Source of the DNA: Vibrio qingdaonensis
Lineage (GTDB): Bacteria > Pseudomonadota > Gammaproteobacteria > Enterobacterales > Vibrionaceae
Length of the DNA stretch: 54,313 nt
Direction: 5' to 3'
NCBI RefSeq assembly: GCF_026191675.1
Contig: NZ_JAKRRY010000036.1
Span: forward strand, 1-54,313
This document shows, in pieces, positions 1 through 8,383 of this stretch. A program made the translations under genes and the position numbers. Numbering within the stretch: position 1 is the first letter of the stretch; each line of letters begins with the position of its first letter. The notes beneath the pieces are model-generated. The model saw nothing but the letters and a program-made list of their open reading frames with translations. It was not told the DNA's origin and did not search any database.

Positions 1-41
1 TCACTTGGTCAGCGCTTGGCTTTCCATTTGAAGAGGCGGCT

Positions 42-69
42 ATTCTAGCGAGATATTCTTTCGTGTCAA
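42..69 (-). promoter_or_regulatory. Downstream promoter of a probable stable-RNA (rRNA) operon
   Basis: Reading leftward on the minus strand, a perfect -35 TTGACA (64-69) is followed after 16 bp by TAGAAT (42-47) and a GC-rich discriminator (AGCCGCCTC). An A/T-rich tract just upstream of the -35 (about 70-105) resembles an UP element. This combination is typical of growth-rate-regulated rRNA promoters. The transcribed gene lies beyond the left edge, so the rRNA assignment is inference; a tRNA operon is the alternative. Confidence 0.6.
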
Positions 70-189
70 ACACTTTATTGATTTATTTTTTACTTATTTC
101 AAAAACAAATCTCGAACTCTCTTTTGGCTAGAAGCCTTGCTGAACATTGCCTTGAACCCTTATGGGCTCTGCCGTGTCAGTGAGGACGC

Positions 190-217
190 ATTATAGAGAT
201 AGAAGTCACATTGGCAA
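190..217 (-). promoter_or_regulatory. Upstream promoter of the same probable stable-RNA operon
   Basis: On the minus strand, -35 TTGCCA (212-217) and a perfect -10 TATAAT (190-195) are separated by 16 bp. A GCGTCCTCACTGAC discriminator/start region and an A/T-rich upstream flank (about 220-285) accompany them. It stands about 150 bp upstream of the second promoter, the tandem arrangement usual for bacterial rRNA operons. It also lies just downstream of the LacI-family gene, on the same strand. Confidence 0.6.
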
Positions 218-290
218 GTGTTTTTCACCATAAAAATCAAAAATAAGCACTTTTGATTGAATATCAAACAAAACCAGCCAAAATCGCAGA

Positions 291-1310
291 TTAACTGTTC
301 AAAACACCTATTTCTTTCACACTCTGACCCTCTTTAATACATGGCTCAATAGAAGACCTCTTGCTGTGAGACACATTAGAAGCAAGCTGTTCAGTTAACA
401 GTAAAACGGCTTCATGTGCCATACGGCTGATAGGAAACTCAATTGTCGTTACTTGAGGATACAATCCCCGACAGCTATCAACGCTGTCATAACTGATAAT
501 AGATATGTCTTCCGGACATTGTATACCATGTTGATAGCAATACTTCATTATTCCACGGGTCATCTCTTCACCTGTGGAAAATATTGCACTCGGCTTTTTC
601 GGTAGTGCCATTATGGCCGCCATTGCATCATAGCCACTATCCAACTCATAGTCGCCTTCAATGATATGACTTTGACACGCCACGAGCTGATACTCAGACA
701 TAGCTTGAATAAAACCCGCTAAGCGAACTTTCGTGCTGTCCCTATCGCACGGCCCTGTTACACATACGATATGACGGTGACCTCTATCTATTAGATAGCT
801 CGTTGCTAACGCAGATGCTGCTTGATGATCAAATGTCACGCAGCGTTCTTTAATACCAGCGATATACCTATCTAAAAGAACAAATGATGATGTCGTCTTA
901 GACAAGTTAATCAATTCTTCATCGCTGAGATTACGACTATGCAAAATAAAACCATCGCAACGTAAATCACGAAACTTATCGATGGCTTTCTTTTCTCCTT
1001 CAGCGCTGTGGTGTCCTTGCGCTGTAATTAAAAACTTTTGTTGCTCATCAAGTTCTAACTGCACTTGATTCATCATCTGACCAAAGAAACCACCAGTATA
1101 GTAGGTAACCATTAACCCAATCATGTTTGAGTTTGATTTCGCTAGAGAGCGAGCAATGGCACTCGGTCTATAATCCAGCTCAGCCATCGCTTCCTCAACA
1201 CGACGTTTGGTGTCAGCACGAAAACTTCCCTCACCATTGATGATTCGAGAGACGGTTGAGCGATTGACCCCCGCCAATGCAGCAACTTCCTTAATACTTG
1301 CCATTGACAT
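291..1310 (-). CDS. LacI-family transcriptional regulator of the chitin-disaccharide locus
   Basis: A 339-residue LacI/GalR-type repressor. The N-terminal helix-turn-helix (residues about 4-25, IKEVAALAGVNRSTVSRIIN) is followed by the hinge region (YRPSAIARSLA) and a periplasmic-binding-protein-like sugar-sensing domain to the end. The start is placed at the ATG at 1310, preceded by AAGGAA at a suitable spacing; an in-frame ATG six bases further in (1304) is also possible. An upstream extension in the same frame lacks a ribosome site and family similarity. It is the last gene of the cluster, transcribed with the PTS genes but 130 bp behind chbG, so it may have its own promoter. The perfect palindrome at 5561-5582 is its likely operator, and a (phospho)disaccharide its likely effector. 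The regulon and effector are inference; family membership is certain. Confidence 0.9.
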   Translation of the reverse strand: MSMASIKEVAALAGVNRSTVSRIINGEGSFRADTKRRVEEAMAELDYRPSAIARSLAKSNSNMIGLMVTYYTGGFFGQMMNQVQLELDEQQKFLITAQGHHSAEGEKKAIDKFRDLRCDGFILHSRNLSDEELINLSKTTSSFVLLDRYIAGIKERCVTFDHQAASALATSYLIDRGHRHIVCVTGPCDRDSTKVRLAGFIQAMSEYQLVACQSHIIEGDYELDSGYDAMAAIMALPKKPSAIFSTGEEMTRGIMKYCYQHGIQCPEDISIISYDSVDSCRGLYPQVTTIEFPISRMAHEAVLLLTEQLASNVSHSKRSSIEPCIKEGQSVKEIGVLNS

Positions 1311-1417
1311 TATTTCCTTGTGATTGATAACTAAGTGGCAGGCCCAATAGTACGTTAATTCATTGGGTAACAAAAAGAGGTAACCATGAGTACAAGGTGA
1401 ATGCTAGGGAACGTACT

Positions 1418-1437
1418 CACGGTTATCGACAACCGTG
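1418..1437 (-). other. Intercistronic stem-loop between chbG and the LacI gene
   Basis: CACGGTT (1418-1424) and AACCGTG (1431-1437) form a perfect 7-bp stem with a 6-base loop immediately after the chbG stop codon. No T-tract follows on the minus strand. It therefore looks like an mRNA-stability hairpin or partial attenuator rather than a strong intrinsic terminator. Confidence 0.35.
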
Positions 1438-1441
1438 TCGA

Positions 1442-2161
1442 TCAAACAACAGCACTATAGTTAGACAGCGTTATCGCATTGCTAGTAAGCAAAGAGCGTA
1501 ACTCTGCCGATTTTAAAACCTCCAATTCATGCTCTCGGCAGGTGCTATAAGAGCTCATCGAAACCAATTCTTTGTCAGCGATACCCGGATGGCACATGAC
1601 TTCCACAACAGAATGCGATAGTGCCCACTTTCGTAAATTCGGAATCAACCAATCAAGTGTCGCCGTGACATCGTAAAAACCGTCAGTAAATAAATACTGC
1701 TTCAATTCAGGCTGAGCACGATAGGGAACACCGAACTCTTCACTCAATTTTTTGACAACCTCATGTACAACAGGATGTAAATGGACGTGGTGATGACTGT
1801 CTATATGGCTAAGCTGAATGTCATAATTCAAAAAGTGCTCAATCTGACGTCGCAACTCTTTGTATATATCCGCTTTATGTTCAGGCGTTATTGTTACCAT
1901 CAATTGCTGATAACTTAAAAAGAGTCCGTTTTCATTGACTAGTGGGTAATTCGAAGACATAGGCGAACCAGCTGTTAACCTCAGATGAATACCGACGCTC
2001 AGTTCAGGTGCTTGCTTTAATCTCAGCAACGCATCACTTTCTCCGGGCATCGCTACCATCATCGTAGTTGACGACACAACACCATTAAGGTGACTATCAA
2101 TAATTCCTTCATTGACCTTTCGGCATAATCCATAGTCATCTGCATTGAAAATTAACTTCAC
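1442..2161 (-). CDS. chbG: ChbG/YdjC-family chitooligosaccharide deacetylase
   Basis: A 239-residue protein of the YdjC/ChbG/HpnK family, cytoplasmic metal-dependent carbohydrate deacetylases. Visible hallmarks are the N-terminal NADDYG with paired aspartates, the histidine-rich metal/catalytic motif IDSHHHVHLHP near the middle, and CHPG near residue 190. In E. coli ChbG removes an acetyl group from phosphorylated chitobiose so that the phospho-glucosidase ChbF can act and the regulator can be induced. Here it directly follows the GH4 gene (about 20 bp gap) in one operon with the PTS genes, so the same role is likely. If the imported sugar is already partly deacetylated by the secreted enzyme at 5700-6986, ChbG would remove the remaining acetyl group. 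Length matches the family. Function is by homology; the exact substrate is inferred. Confidence 0.88.
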   Translation of the reverse strand: MKLIFNADDYGLCRKVNEGIIDSHLNGVVSSTTMMVAMPGESDALLRLKQAPELSVGIHLRLTAGSPMSSNYPLVNENGLFLSYQQLMVTITPEHKADIYKELRRQIEHFLNYDIQLSHIDSHHHVHLHPVVHEVVKKLSEEFGVPYRAQPELKQYLFTDGFYDVTATLDWLIPNLRKWALSHSVVEVMCHPGIADKELVSMSSYSTCREHELEVLKSAELRSLLTSNAITLSNYSAVV

Positions 2162-2183
2162 CTATATCCTCCTTACGTTGGAA

Positions 2184-3503
2184 CTAGCGTGCACTAAATT
2201 GCGGCAGGTCGTTATCATTTTCCACTAAGATATCTGCAAGTAAAGATTTGGCTACTTGAATATCATTTACCAGTGGGTGAGTTGCCAACGCTAATAACGC
2301 CGTCTCTTTGTTGCCAGAAACAGCTGCATCCACAGTCAGCATCTCATAACTTTTTACTCGTGCAATGAGACTGTCGACATAGTGTGGTAAAGGGTCTGTG
2401 GCAAGCGGGGTTGCTCCCTCGCTTCCTACGACCGCAGAGCATTCAATTACAGCATCATTCGGTAAACTTGCAATGACACCACCGTTCTTCACATTTACCA
2501 CATGTAACGCATTACGATTATTGTAAATAGAATCTACCAAATCGAGTGAAGCATCTGAGTAATATGCTCCACCACGCTCTTCGAGTTCTTTTGGTTTACT
2601 ATCTAACGAGTCTTGTTGATATAACCGAAACAACGCCGCTTCCGTCTCCATAACTTGGGTCGCTCTACTGCCTTGATTTCGATAAGATTCTTGCTCTTCA
2701 GCAAGCATTGCGTCCGTTTGATAATAATAACGATGATAAGGACAGGGGATGACTCCTAAAGCATCCAAAAAGTTGGGGTCCCAAGGCTCCTCAAACACAT
2801 TTTTCATTGAGAAGTTAACGCCATCTCCCACTTTTTTAAGTAGGGTCTGGGTAACATCCTCACCATCTAAATAGGCACTCGTCACCCATACTAAATGATT
2901 CAATCCTGCGAACTTCATTTTCAACCGACTAGGTTGGCAATCTAACATATCCGCCGCCATCATCTGCATGGAAACGGGTACATTACACAGCCCTATGGTT
3001 TTAACTTGGCTATGCTTTTGAATCGCTTCTGTCACAAGGCCTGCAGGATTTGTAAAATTAAGCATCCATGCATTTGGAGCGAGCTCTTCAATATCTCTGC
3101 AGATATCAAGAATGACAGGTATAGTTCTTAACGCCTTGGCAAATCCACCAGCGCCCGTAGTTTCTTGCCCGACCCTATCGTAACGAAGTGGTATAGCTTC
3201 ATCTTTTTGCCTTGCAGCCAAGCCACCAACTCGAAACTGAGTCATAACAAAATCCGCACCTTGAATCGCTTTTCTTCGATCCAATGTTTGAGTTACAACA
3301 ATGTCCGCCTTCGCCTTTGATACCATACGCTGGGTCAAAGCTGTAATAATAGACAGCTTTTCCTCACCCGCTTTAATATCCGTTAAGCAAATCTCGGTTA
3401 CCGGTAAGCGATCAAGACGTAATAAAACCCCTTCTATTAGTTCGGGGGTATAACTACTACCACCACCGATCACTGCAATTTTCAATGAACCTGACGTCAT
3501 CAT
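2184..3503 (-). CDS. chbF: GH4-family 6-phospho-beta-glucosidase (ChbF-like)
   Basis: A 439-residue glycoside hydrolase family 4 enzyme. These are NAD- and divalent-metal-dependent hydrolases that split 6-phospho-disaccharides by an oxidation/elimination mechanism. The N-terminal Rossmann motif is IAVIGGGSSYTPELI. A CNVP motif supplies the metal-binding cysteine, and GLNHLVW contains the conserved histidine. The start is set at the ATG at 3503, one base after the stop of the upstream IIA gene, with AGGGG correctly spaced; an adjacent ATG at 3500 is equally possible. The tight spacing implies translational coupling to IIA. In this operon it should hydrolyse the phosphorylated, deacetylated chitobiose to glucosamine units. 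Substrate is inferred from context; closely related GH4 enzymes also use cellobiose phosphate. Confidence 0.88.
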   Translation of the reverse strand: MMTSGSLKIAVIGGGSSYTPELIEGVLLRLDRLPVTEICLTDIKAGEEKLSIITALTQRMVSKAKADIVVTQTLDRRKAIQGADFVMTQFRVGGLAARQKDEAIPLRYDRVGQETTGAGGFAKALRTIPVILDICRDIEELAPNAWMLNFTNPAGLVTEAIQKHSQVKTIGLCNVPVSMQMMAADMLDCQPSRLKMKFAGLNHLVWVTSAYLDGEDVTQTLLKKVGDGVNFSMKNVFEEPWDPNFLDALGVIPCPYHRYYYQTDAMLAEEQESYRNQGSRATQVMETEAALFRLYQQDSLDSKPKELEERGGAYYSDASLDLVDSIYNNRNALHVVNVKNGGVIASLPNDAVIECSAVVGSEGATPLATDPLPHYVDSLIARVKSYEMLTVDAAVSGNKETALLALATHPLVNDIQVAKSLLADILVENDNDLPQFSAR

Positions 3504-3504
3504 A

Positions 3505-3816
3505 TTACCCCTGTGGTAAGCCCTTTCGTAATTCAATGATTTCCGTCGCTAACTCATGAGCAAGAATGGTCGTCATAAGATGATCTTGAGCGTGAACCAT
3601 CACTAAGGTCATTGGGATTTTCCCTTCGCCTTGATCTAATTCAATCAACTGTGTTTGAATTAAATGAGCTTTGTTCAAGCACTCTTTTGCTTTTTCTAGT
3701 GAGCCCTCTGCAGAGGCTAGGTCCAGATTCCTAGCTGATCTTAACGCTTCAAAACAAAGGCTTCTTGCTTCACCTGCATTACAGATAATCTCCATAACAA
3801 CCAATTCTTGATCCAT
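3505..3816 (-). CDS. chbA: PTS lactose/cellobiose-family component IIA
   Basis: A 103-residue soluble IIA protein of the lactose/N,N'-diacetylchitobiose PTS family. It is a small all-helical protein, normally a trimer, that accepts phosphate from HPr on a histidine and passes it to IIB. The phosphorylation site is the histidine within VHAQDHLMT near residue 78. The second histidine of that motif is also typical. It sits between IIC (22 bp upstream) and the GH4 gene (1 bp downstream), so it is co-transcribed and probably translationally coupled to the hydrolase. Length matches the family. Confidence 0.9.
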   Translation of the reverse strand: MDQELVVMEIICNAGEARSLCFEALRSARNLDLASAEGSLEKAKECLNKAHLIQTQLIELDQGEGKIPMTLVMVHAQDHLMTTILAHELATEIIELRKGLPQG

Positions 3817-3838
3817 AATAATCTCCTCGTCCTTATCT

Positions 3839-5164
3839 TTATGCTGTTGCAGGTTTATCTGCAGTGACTACCTTACTTTCATCTTGAGGCTGCTCTTGCT
3901 CTAGCAGTTGTTTCTCGAACATCTTGAAGAATGGAAGATAGATAAATAGATCGATGACCATCAGGATTGCCACTAGTAATACGGGTGACAACGTCCAACC
4001 AGACCCCCAAGATGCTCCAATAATGGCGGGTGCTGTCCATGGTGTCGTCGCGACCCCCATACCTACTAAGCCTGCGTGTACAGCAAAATAAGCAATGGTG
4101 GCATTAATCACTGGCGCGAAAACAAATGGGATAAACAAAATTGGATTCAGCACGACCGGGCTACCAAAAATGACCGGCTCATTTATTTGGAATAAGCCAG
4201 GGACGGCACTCATACGACCTAAGCTTTTAAGGTGCGCAGAACGACTAAACATCATCAAAATAACCAACGCGAACGTCGCACCAGAACCACCAATAAAGAT
4301 ATAGAAGTCCCAGAATGGTTGAGTAAAGATATTTTGAACTGGCTCACCCGCAACAAACGCATCAATATTAGCGCTAATATTGGTTAAGAAAATTGGCGAT
4401 AGTAGACCAACAACAATCGCAGCACCGTGAATGCCGGCAAACCAAAGAAGCTGACACACTAACAGAGCACCAATAATCGCAGGCAGTGTGTTTGAAGCAC
4501 TCACAAGAGGCTTAAACATCGCCATCACAGCATCAGGGATGAGCATGTCATATTGAGTCTGAACAAAAAGGCTGAGTGGATAGAGAATCAAAAAAACGGC
4601 GAGGACAGGCAATAAGACTTCAAACGAGCGAGCAATCGCGGGTGGCACCTGCTCTGGCATTCTAATCGTGATGTTGTGCTTTTTCATAAAGCGATACAAC
4701 TCGACCGCAAAGAAGGCACAAATAACAGCGGTAAAGATCCCTGTGCCCCCCATGTGAGCAGTAGGGAGTCCACCATCTTTTGCCGGAGAAGCCACTAAAA
4801 GAAAACACATCAATGACAAGGTCGCACTCGTTATGCCATCCATTTTATAGGACCTCGCCAAACTATAGGCAACACCAAGAGACACGAATATCGTCATGAT
4901 CCCCATCGACATACTAAATGGCATCATAATGGTATCAAAATGAGTCGTCGCTAGATCGAGCCATGCTCGACCAAAAGAATTAGTGGTCTCCTCAGTAAAA
5001 GGAGGAAAAGCAAAAACGAGAATAAAACTACCCACAATAATAAATGGCATTGCAACAATAAAACCATCCCTCATCGCTCTAACGTGGGGCTGATTACCCA
5101 CTTTAGTCGCAAGGGGGGCAATATGCTTTTCTACGATATTAATAATCGCATCATAAAGCTTCAT
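3839..5164 (-). CDS. chbC: PTS lactose/cellobiose-family membrane permease IIC
   Basis: A 441-residue integral inner-membrane protein with about ten hydrophobic segments, the sugar-translocating unit of the PTS. Family signatures include the GIHGAAIVVGLLSPI loop and the conserved INEPVIFGSPVVLNP segment in the C-terminal half. The C-terminus is a short charged tail rich in Glu, Gln and Lys. It lies downstream of IIB and upstream of IIA in the same operon, so this is a three-gene split transporter rather than a fused one. Neighbouring deacetylase genes suggest diacetylchitobiose or its mono-deacetylated form as substrate; cellobiose-like sugars cannot be excluded. Confidence 0.9.
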   Translation of the reverse strand: MKLYDAIINIVEKHIAPLATKVGNQPHVRAMRDGFIVAMPFIIVGSFILVFAFPPFTEETTNSFGRAWLDLATTHFDTIMMPFSMSMGIMTIFVSLGVAYSLARSYKMDGITSATLSLMCFLLVASPAKDGGLPTAHMGGTGIFTAVICAFFAVELYRFMKKHNITIRMPEQVPPAIARSFEVLLPVLAVFLILYPLSLFVQTQYDMLIPDAVMAMFKPLVSASNTLPAIIGALLVCQLLWFAGIHGAAIVVGLLSPIFLTNISANIDAFVAGEPVQNIFTQPFWDFYIFIGGSGATFALVILMMFSRSAHLKSLGRMSAVPGLFQINEPVIFGSPVVLNPILFIPFVFAPVINATIAYFAVHAGLVGMGVATTPWTAPAIIGASWGSGWTLSPVLLVAILMVIDLFIYLPFFKMFEKQLLEQEQPQDESKVVTADKPATA

Positions 5165-5201
5165 AATATATTCCTTTATTTCACGTTAAACTAATAATCA
5201 A

Positions 5202-5507
5202 TTAATCAATGAGAGCGAGCGCTTGTTCAAGAACCTCTTCTCCCTTCATCATTCCATAATTTTGTGGTGAAATTGCCTCGATGTTTTTACCATGTTCAGT
5301 CGCTACCTTTCGTAACTCATCAAGTTGAAACCTTACCTGAGGGCCGAGTAGACATACATCGTAGTGAGCAATATCTTCATCAAACTCCGACACAGACTTT
5401 GCTTGAATCTCACATTCAACACCTCGCTCTTTCGCTGCCACTTGCATCTTTTTCACCAACATACTGGTCGACATTCCAGCGCTGCAGCAAAGTAGTATTC
5501 TCTTCAT
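5202..5507 (-). CDS. chbB: PTS lactose/cellobiose-family component IIB
   Basis: A 101-residue soluble IIB protein and the first gene of the operon. The phosphocysteine lies in the N-terminal motif LLCCSAGMSTSML, as in ChbB and CelA. It transfers phosphate from IIA to the incoming sugar at IIC. The start is the ATG at 5507, preceded by GGAGG with good spacing; a five-codon upstream extension is open but has no signal. The first codons are about 55 bp from the palindromic operator at 5561-5582, so LacI-type repression of this operon is the simplest reading. Confidence 0.9.
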   Translation of the reverse strand: MKRILLCCSAGMSTSMLVKKMQVAAKERGVECEIQAKSVSEFDEDIAHYDVCLLGPQVRFQLDELRKVATEHGKNIEAISPQNYGMMKGEEVLEQALALID

Positions 5508-5560
5508 ATAACCTCCATTCACAGTGATATAACCACCCTAACAAAAACAACTTTAACATT

Positions 5561-5582
5561 AAAGCGCAACCGGTTGCGCTTT
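5561..5582. promoter_or_regulatory. Perfect 22-bp palindrome, probable LacI-family operator
   Basis: The core GCGCAACCGGTTGCGC flanked by AAA and TTT is symmetrical over all 22 bases, centred between 5571 and 5572. A central CCGG or CG step with AACC/GGTT half-sites is the usual form of LacI/GalR-family operators. It lies between the divergent PTS operon and the secreted deacetylase gene, so one site could control both. Assignment to the regulator at 291-1310 is inference from position and family. Confidence 0.75.
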
Positions 5583-5699
5583 TGATTGAAGTGGATCGCA
5601 AAAATAAAAACACCTGATTTATTACTATAACTATTTCATTAGATTAAATATCAGCTTTTTCCATTTCGTTATTATTAATCAATAAAATAAGGACTATTT

Positions 5700-6986
5700 A
5701 TGAGAAAGGTCTCTAGTTTAATCGGTAGCTTACTTATCCCTCTATCATTCAATGCTATAGCGCAAGATCCTAAAGCCACTATCTACCTCACCTTTGACGA
5801 TGGCCCCATAAATGCATCAATTAAAGTGATCGAAACACTCAATAAGCACAATGTAAAAGGATCGTTTTTCTTCAATGCGTGGCACCTTGATGGTATCGGG
5901 GATGAAAATGAAGACCGAGCACTAGAGGCTCTGATGCTTGCACTCAATACCGGCCATATGGTGGCAAACCATAGCTATGATCATATGGTACACAACTGCG
6001 ACGGTGCGCACGGTGAGAATACCGCTGCGGCATGTAATGCGACAGGTATGCACAACGTTAACTCTTATCGTGATCCCGCCTATGATTACACCTTTTTCCC
6101 GTTAAATCTGGCTAAACTTGAGCAGCATGTAACTAACATCAGCAGCTATGACAATTATGTCGCCGATCAGTACGCTCGTTTGCCGTATACCAATGGCTGG
6201 CGAGTAGCAAAAAGTTTTAAAGCTGATGGGCTCTGTGCAACTTCAGATGACTATTTACCTTGGGATCCTAACTATGTTTGCGACCCTGACAATCCATCAA
6301 ATAGCTCAAGCAATGCTATGACACTATCCGATATGTTGACCAATGACAGTTATCAGCTATTCGGCTGGGATCTAGATTGGGCACCTGAAAACTGGGGGAT
6401 CGAAATGCCCGCTAACAGCTTAACGGAGCCGGAACCATTTCTTGAGTATGTCGAGGCCTCTATCAATACATGTGCACCTGTCACTATTGAGCCTGTTAAT
6501 TCCAAATCACAGAATTTTCCATGTGACACTCCACTCCATAAAGACAAGGTCATTGTCCTCACCCATGAGTTCCTATTTGAAGATGGGCACAGAGGCATGG
6601 GCGAAACCCAAAATATCCCAAAACTGGATAAATTCTTAGAGCTTGCGCTAAAGGCTGGGTATGTGTTCGATACTTTAGATAACTATATTCCTAGCTGGAA
6701 ACCAGAAGTGCAGTACTCTGTGGGAGAACATGTGAACCACGAAGGTACCATTTACATTGCACAAAAGGCTCATTACTCTCAAAGCGATTGGGCACCGTCC
6801 TTACAATCAACACTATGGTATAACGCCGATCCTGCAACAAACTGGAAATTAAACGTTAACTACGAACAAGGGGACTCTGTGGTATATAACGGCTTGCAAT
6901 ACACTGTCATTACCGCTCACGTATCACAAGCAAGTTGGACCCCAAATTCAGAACCATCTTTATTTTTACTAACAGCTACTCAATAA
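5700..6986 (+). CDS. Secreted chitin oligosaccharide deacetylase with chitin-binding repeats
   Basis: A 428-residue exported polysaccharide deacetylase (carbohydrate esterase family 4, NodB homology). A signal peptide of about 21 residues (cut near NAIA) is followed by the catalytic motif TFDDGP and the metal-binding NHSYDH. The C-terminal ~100 residues contain two tandem aromatic-rich modules of CBM5/12 type: WKPEVQYSVGEHV then AHYSQSDW, and WKLNVNYEQGDSV then AHVSQASW. The architecture matches the Vibrio deacetylases known to convert diacetylchitobiose to GlcNAc-GlcN, a heterodisaccharide reported to induce chitinases. An AAGGA site six bases before the ATG supports the start. It diverges from the PTS operon across the palindrome at 5561-5582, suggesting coordinated control. 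It converges on the next gene with only 11 bp between stop codons. Confidence 0.9.
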   Translation: MRKVSSLIGSLLIPLSFNAIAQDPKATIYLTFDDGPINASIKVIETLNKHNVKGSFFFNAWHLDGIGDENEDRALEALMLALNTGHMVANHSYDHMVHNCDGAHGENTAAACNATGMHNVNSYRDPAYDYTFFPLNLAKLEQHVTNISSYDNYVADQYARLPYTNGWRVAKSFKADGLCATSDDYLPWDPNYVCDPDNPSNSSSNAMTLSDMLTNDSYQLFGWDLDWAPENWGIEMPANSLTEPEPFLEYVEASINTCAPVTIEPVNSKSQNFPCDTPLHKDKVIVLTHEFLFEDGHRGMGETQNIPKLDKFLELALKAGYVFDTLDNYIPSWKPEVQYSVGEHVNHEGTIYIAQKAHYSQSDWAPSLQSTLWYNADPATNWKLNVNYEQGDSVVYNGLQYTVITAHVSQASWTPNSEPSLFLLTATQ

Positions 6987-6997
6987 TTTGTCGTTAA

Positions 6998-8242
6998 TTA
7001 AGTAGCATTACCCTCAAAATAATAAGAGATTCGAGCTCGAGGATTCAGATACTCTCGGATCTCTTCTGGTAATTTCTCTGGATGAATCACTGATTCAATG
7101 GTGAGTTCTTTTGGTGCTAACGTAATGATAGGTGCTTGTAGCTTGGGGACGCTAGGGTCGTACAGCAAGACATTTGGGCACAACAAACTACCGCTATTGA
7201 TAGAGATAACTAAGCCAACCATATCATTCGAAAGCTTAACGATCGTGCCCGGCGGATAAACCCCCATATACTTGATTAGCATATTCAGGTTCTCAGCGTT
7301 GTAAAGATGTTTACTATGCTTATAGAGATAGGAAAGCGCGGAATACGGTATTTTTTTCTCGCTCGGGTTCTGATGATGACACAAACCATCAAAAGCATTA
7401 GCCACTGAAATAATTTGAGTGACTGAATCAATCTCGTCCCCCTTCAACCCTAGCGGGTAACCAGAGCCGTCAAGTAATTCATGATGCTGCTCAATAACCG
7501 TAATGACATCATCAGGTAGTGTACCTATTGCTCTTGCAATGTCGGCACCATACTTAGTATGCAGTTTCAGGTAATTATACTCGGGCTCAGAAAGCGGGGT
7601 TGTTTTTCGTAAGATAACCGATGGGATTTTCACTTTGCCGATATCGTGAAAAAGTGCCCCCATACCGACATCTTTAATTTTCTCTCCACTAAATCCTTTC
7701 GCTTTGGCTATCATCATCGAAAGCACGGATACATTGAGACAGTGAAAGTAGAGATCTTCGAATTCACTTTTACTGCCCATCAAATGCAGCGTAACTTCAT
7801 CTTCCGACAACAGAGAATCGACAATATCTTCTACCAGTGACTCTGATTCTTGAATCGCTAGCTCAGGACGGCTGCGTAACTTCGCCATAATACTGCGAAT
7901 ACGCGCAAGCGATCTATCAAATTCCTTCTCACACTGAGAAACCCTGCGGCGATATTTACTTAACGTTTCGATTCGCTCTTGCTTTTCCGCCCACAACTTT
8001 TCCGCTTCATCAGATGCCTCATTCGTTGATAGATGTGAAGGTTCACTTATCGACTCTTCTGCAGGAAGCGGTATTGTGTCACTCAACTCAGGCGTAACAT
8101 ACACATACTTGATTCCGAGTTGCTTGATAACTCGTACTTGCTCGTCTGATTTTATTTTGAAGGTATTGAAGAGGAAAGGATGGTCACTCCACCTTACGGG
8201 GAGCCTAATATGTAAGCCTGGTTGAAGTCGGCTCACCGACAT
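6998..8242 (-). CDS. HD-GYP domain cyclic-di-GMP phosphodiesterase with DUF3391
   Basis: A 414-residue signalling protein. An N-terminal DUF3391 module (from RLQPGLHIRLPVRW) leads through a charged, probably coiled-coil linker (residues about 75-150) to an HD-GYP domain. The metal-binding HDIGK is near residue 200 and the intact signature HHELLDGSGYP near 253, so c-di-GMP hydrolysis is expected. No membrane segment is evident. The start is taken at ATG 8242, where the DUF3391 similarity begins; the ribosome site is weak, and a TTG at 8314 would add 24 unconserved residues. In Vibrio such enzymes usually affect motility and biofilm. Which process this one serves is not visible from the context. 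Confidence 0.85.
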   Translation of the reverse strand: MSVSRLQPGLHIRLPVRWSDHPFLFNTFKIKSDEQVRVIKQLGIKYVYVTPELSDTIPLPAEESISEPSHLSTNEASDEAEKLWAEKQERIETLSKYRRRVSQCEKEFDRSLARIRSIMAKLRSRPELAIQESESLVEDIVDSLLSEDEVTLHLMGSKSEFEDLYFHCLNVSVLSMMIAKAKGFSGEKIKDVGMGALFHDIGKVKIPSVILRKTTPLSEPEYNYLKLHTKYGADIARAIGTLPDDVITVIEQHHELLDGSGYPLGLKGDEIDSVTQIISVANAFDGLCHHQNPSEKKIPYSALSYLYKHSKHLYNAENLNMLIKYMGVYPPGTIVKLSNDMVGLVISINSGSLLCPNVLLYDPSVPKLQAPIITLAPKELTIESVIHPEKLPEEIREYLNPRARISYYFEGNAT

Positions 8243-8287
8243 TTTTATACTAGCCACAAAGTCACATGCAACAATGAGTAAAACACG

Positions 8288-8310
8288 CGAGGAGTCTAAT
8301 GAACTCCTCG
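8288..8310 (-). terminator. Likely intrinsic terminator after the replication-like gene pair
   Basis: CGAGGAGT (8288-8295) and ACTCCTCG (8303-8310) form a perfect 8-bp stem with a 7-base loop. On the minus strand it is followed by CGTGTTTT, a short U run. It lies 74 bp beyond the stop of the gene at 8384-9160. Confidence 0.5.
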
Positions 8311-8383
8311 TCAATCTTCATCTATAAGTTAAAAAACACAACGGATTATGTGCATTTCGTCAAACTAGACTCATTAATAGCAC

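Noticed and set aside
5583..5601. CRP-binding site before the secreted deacetylase
   Set aside because: TTGA-N6-TCGCA matches the CRP consensus only partly (three mismatches in ten); not convincing enough to list.
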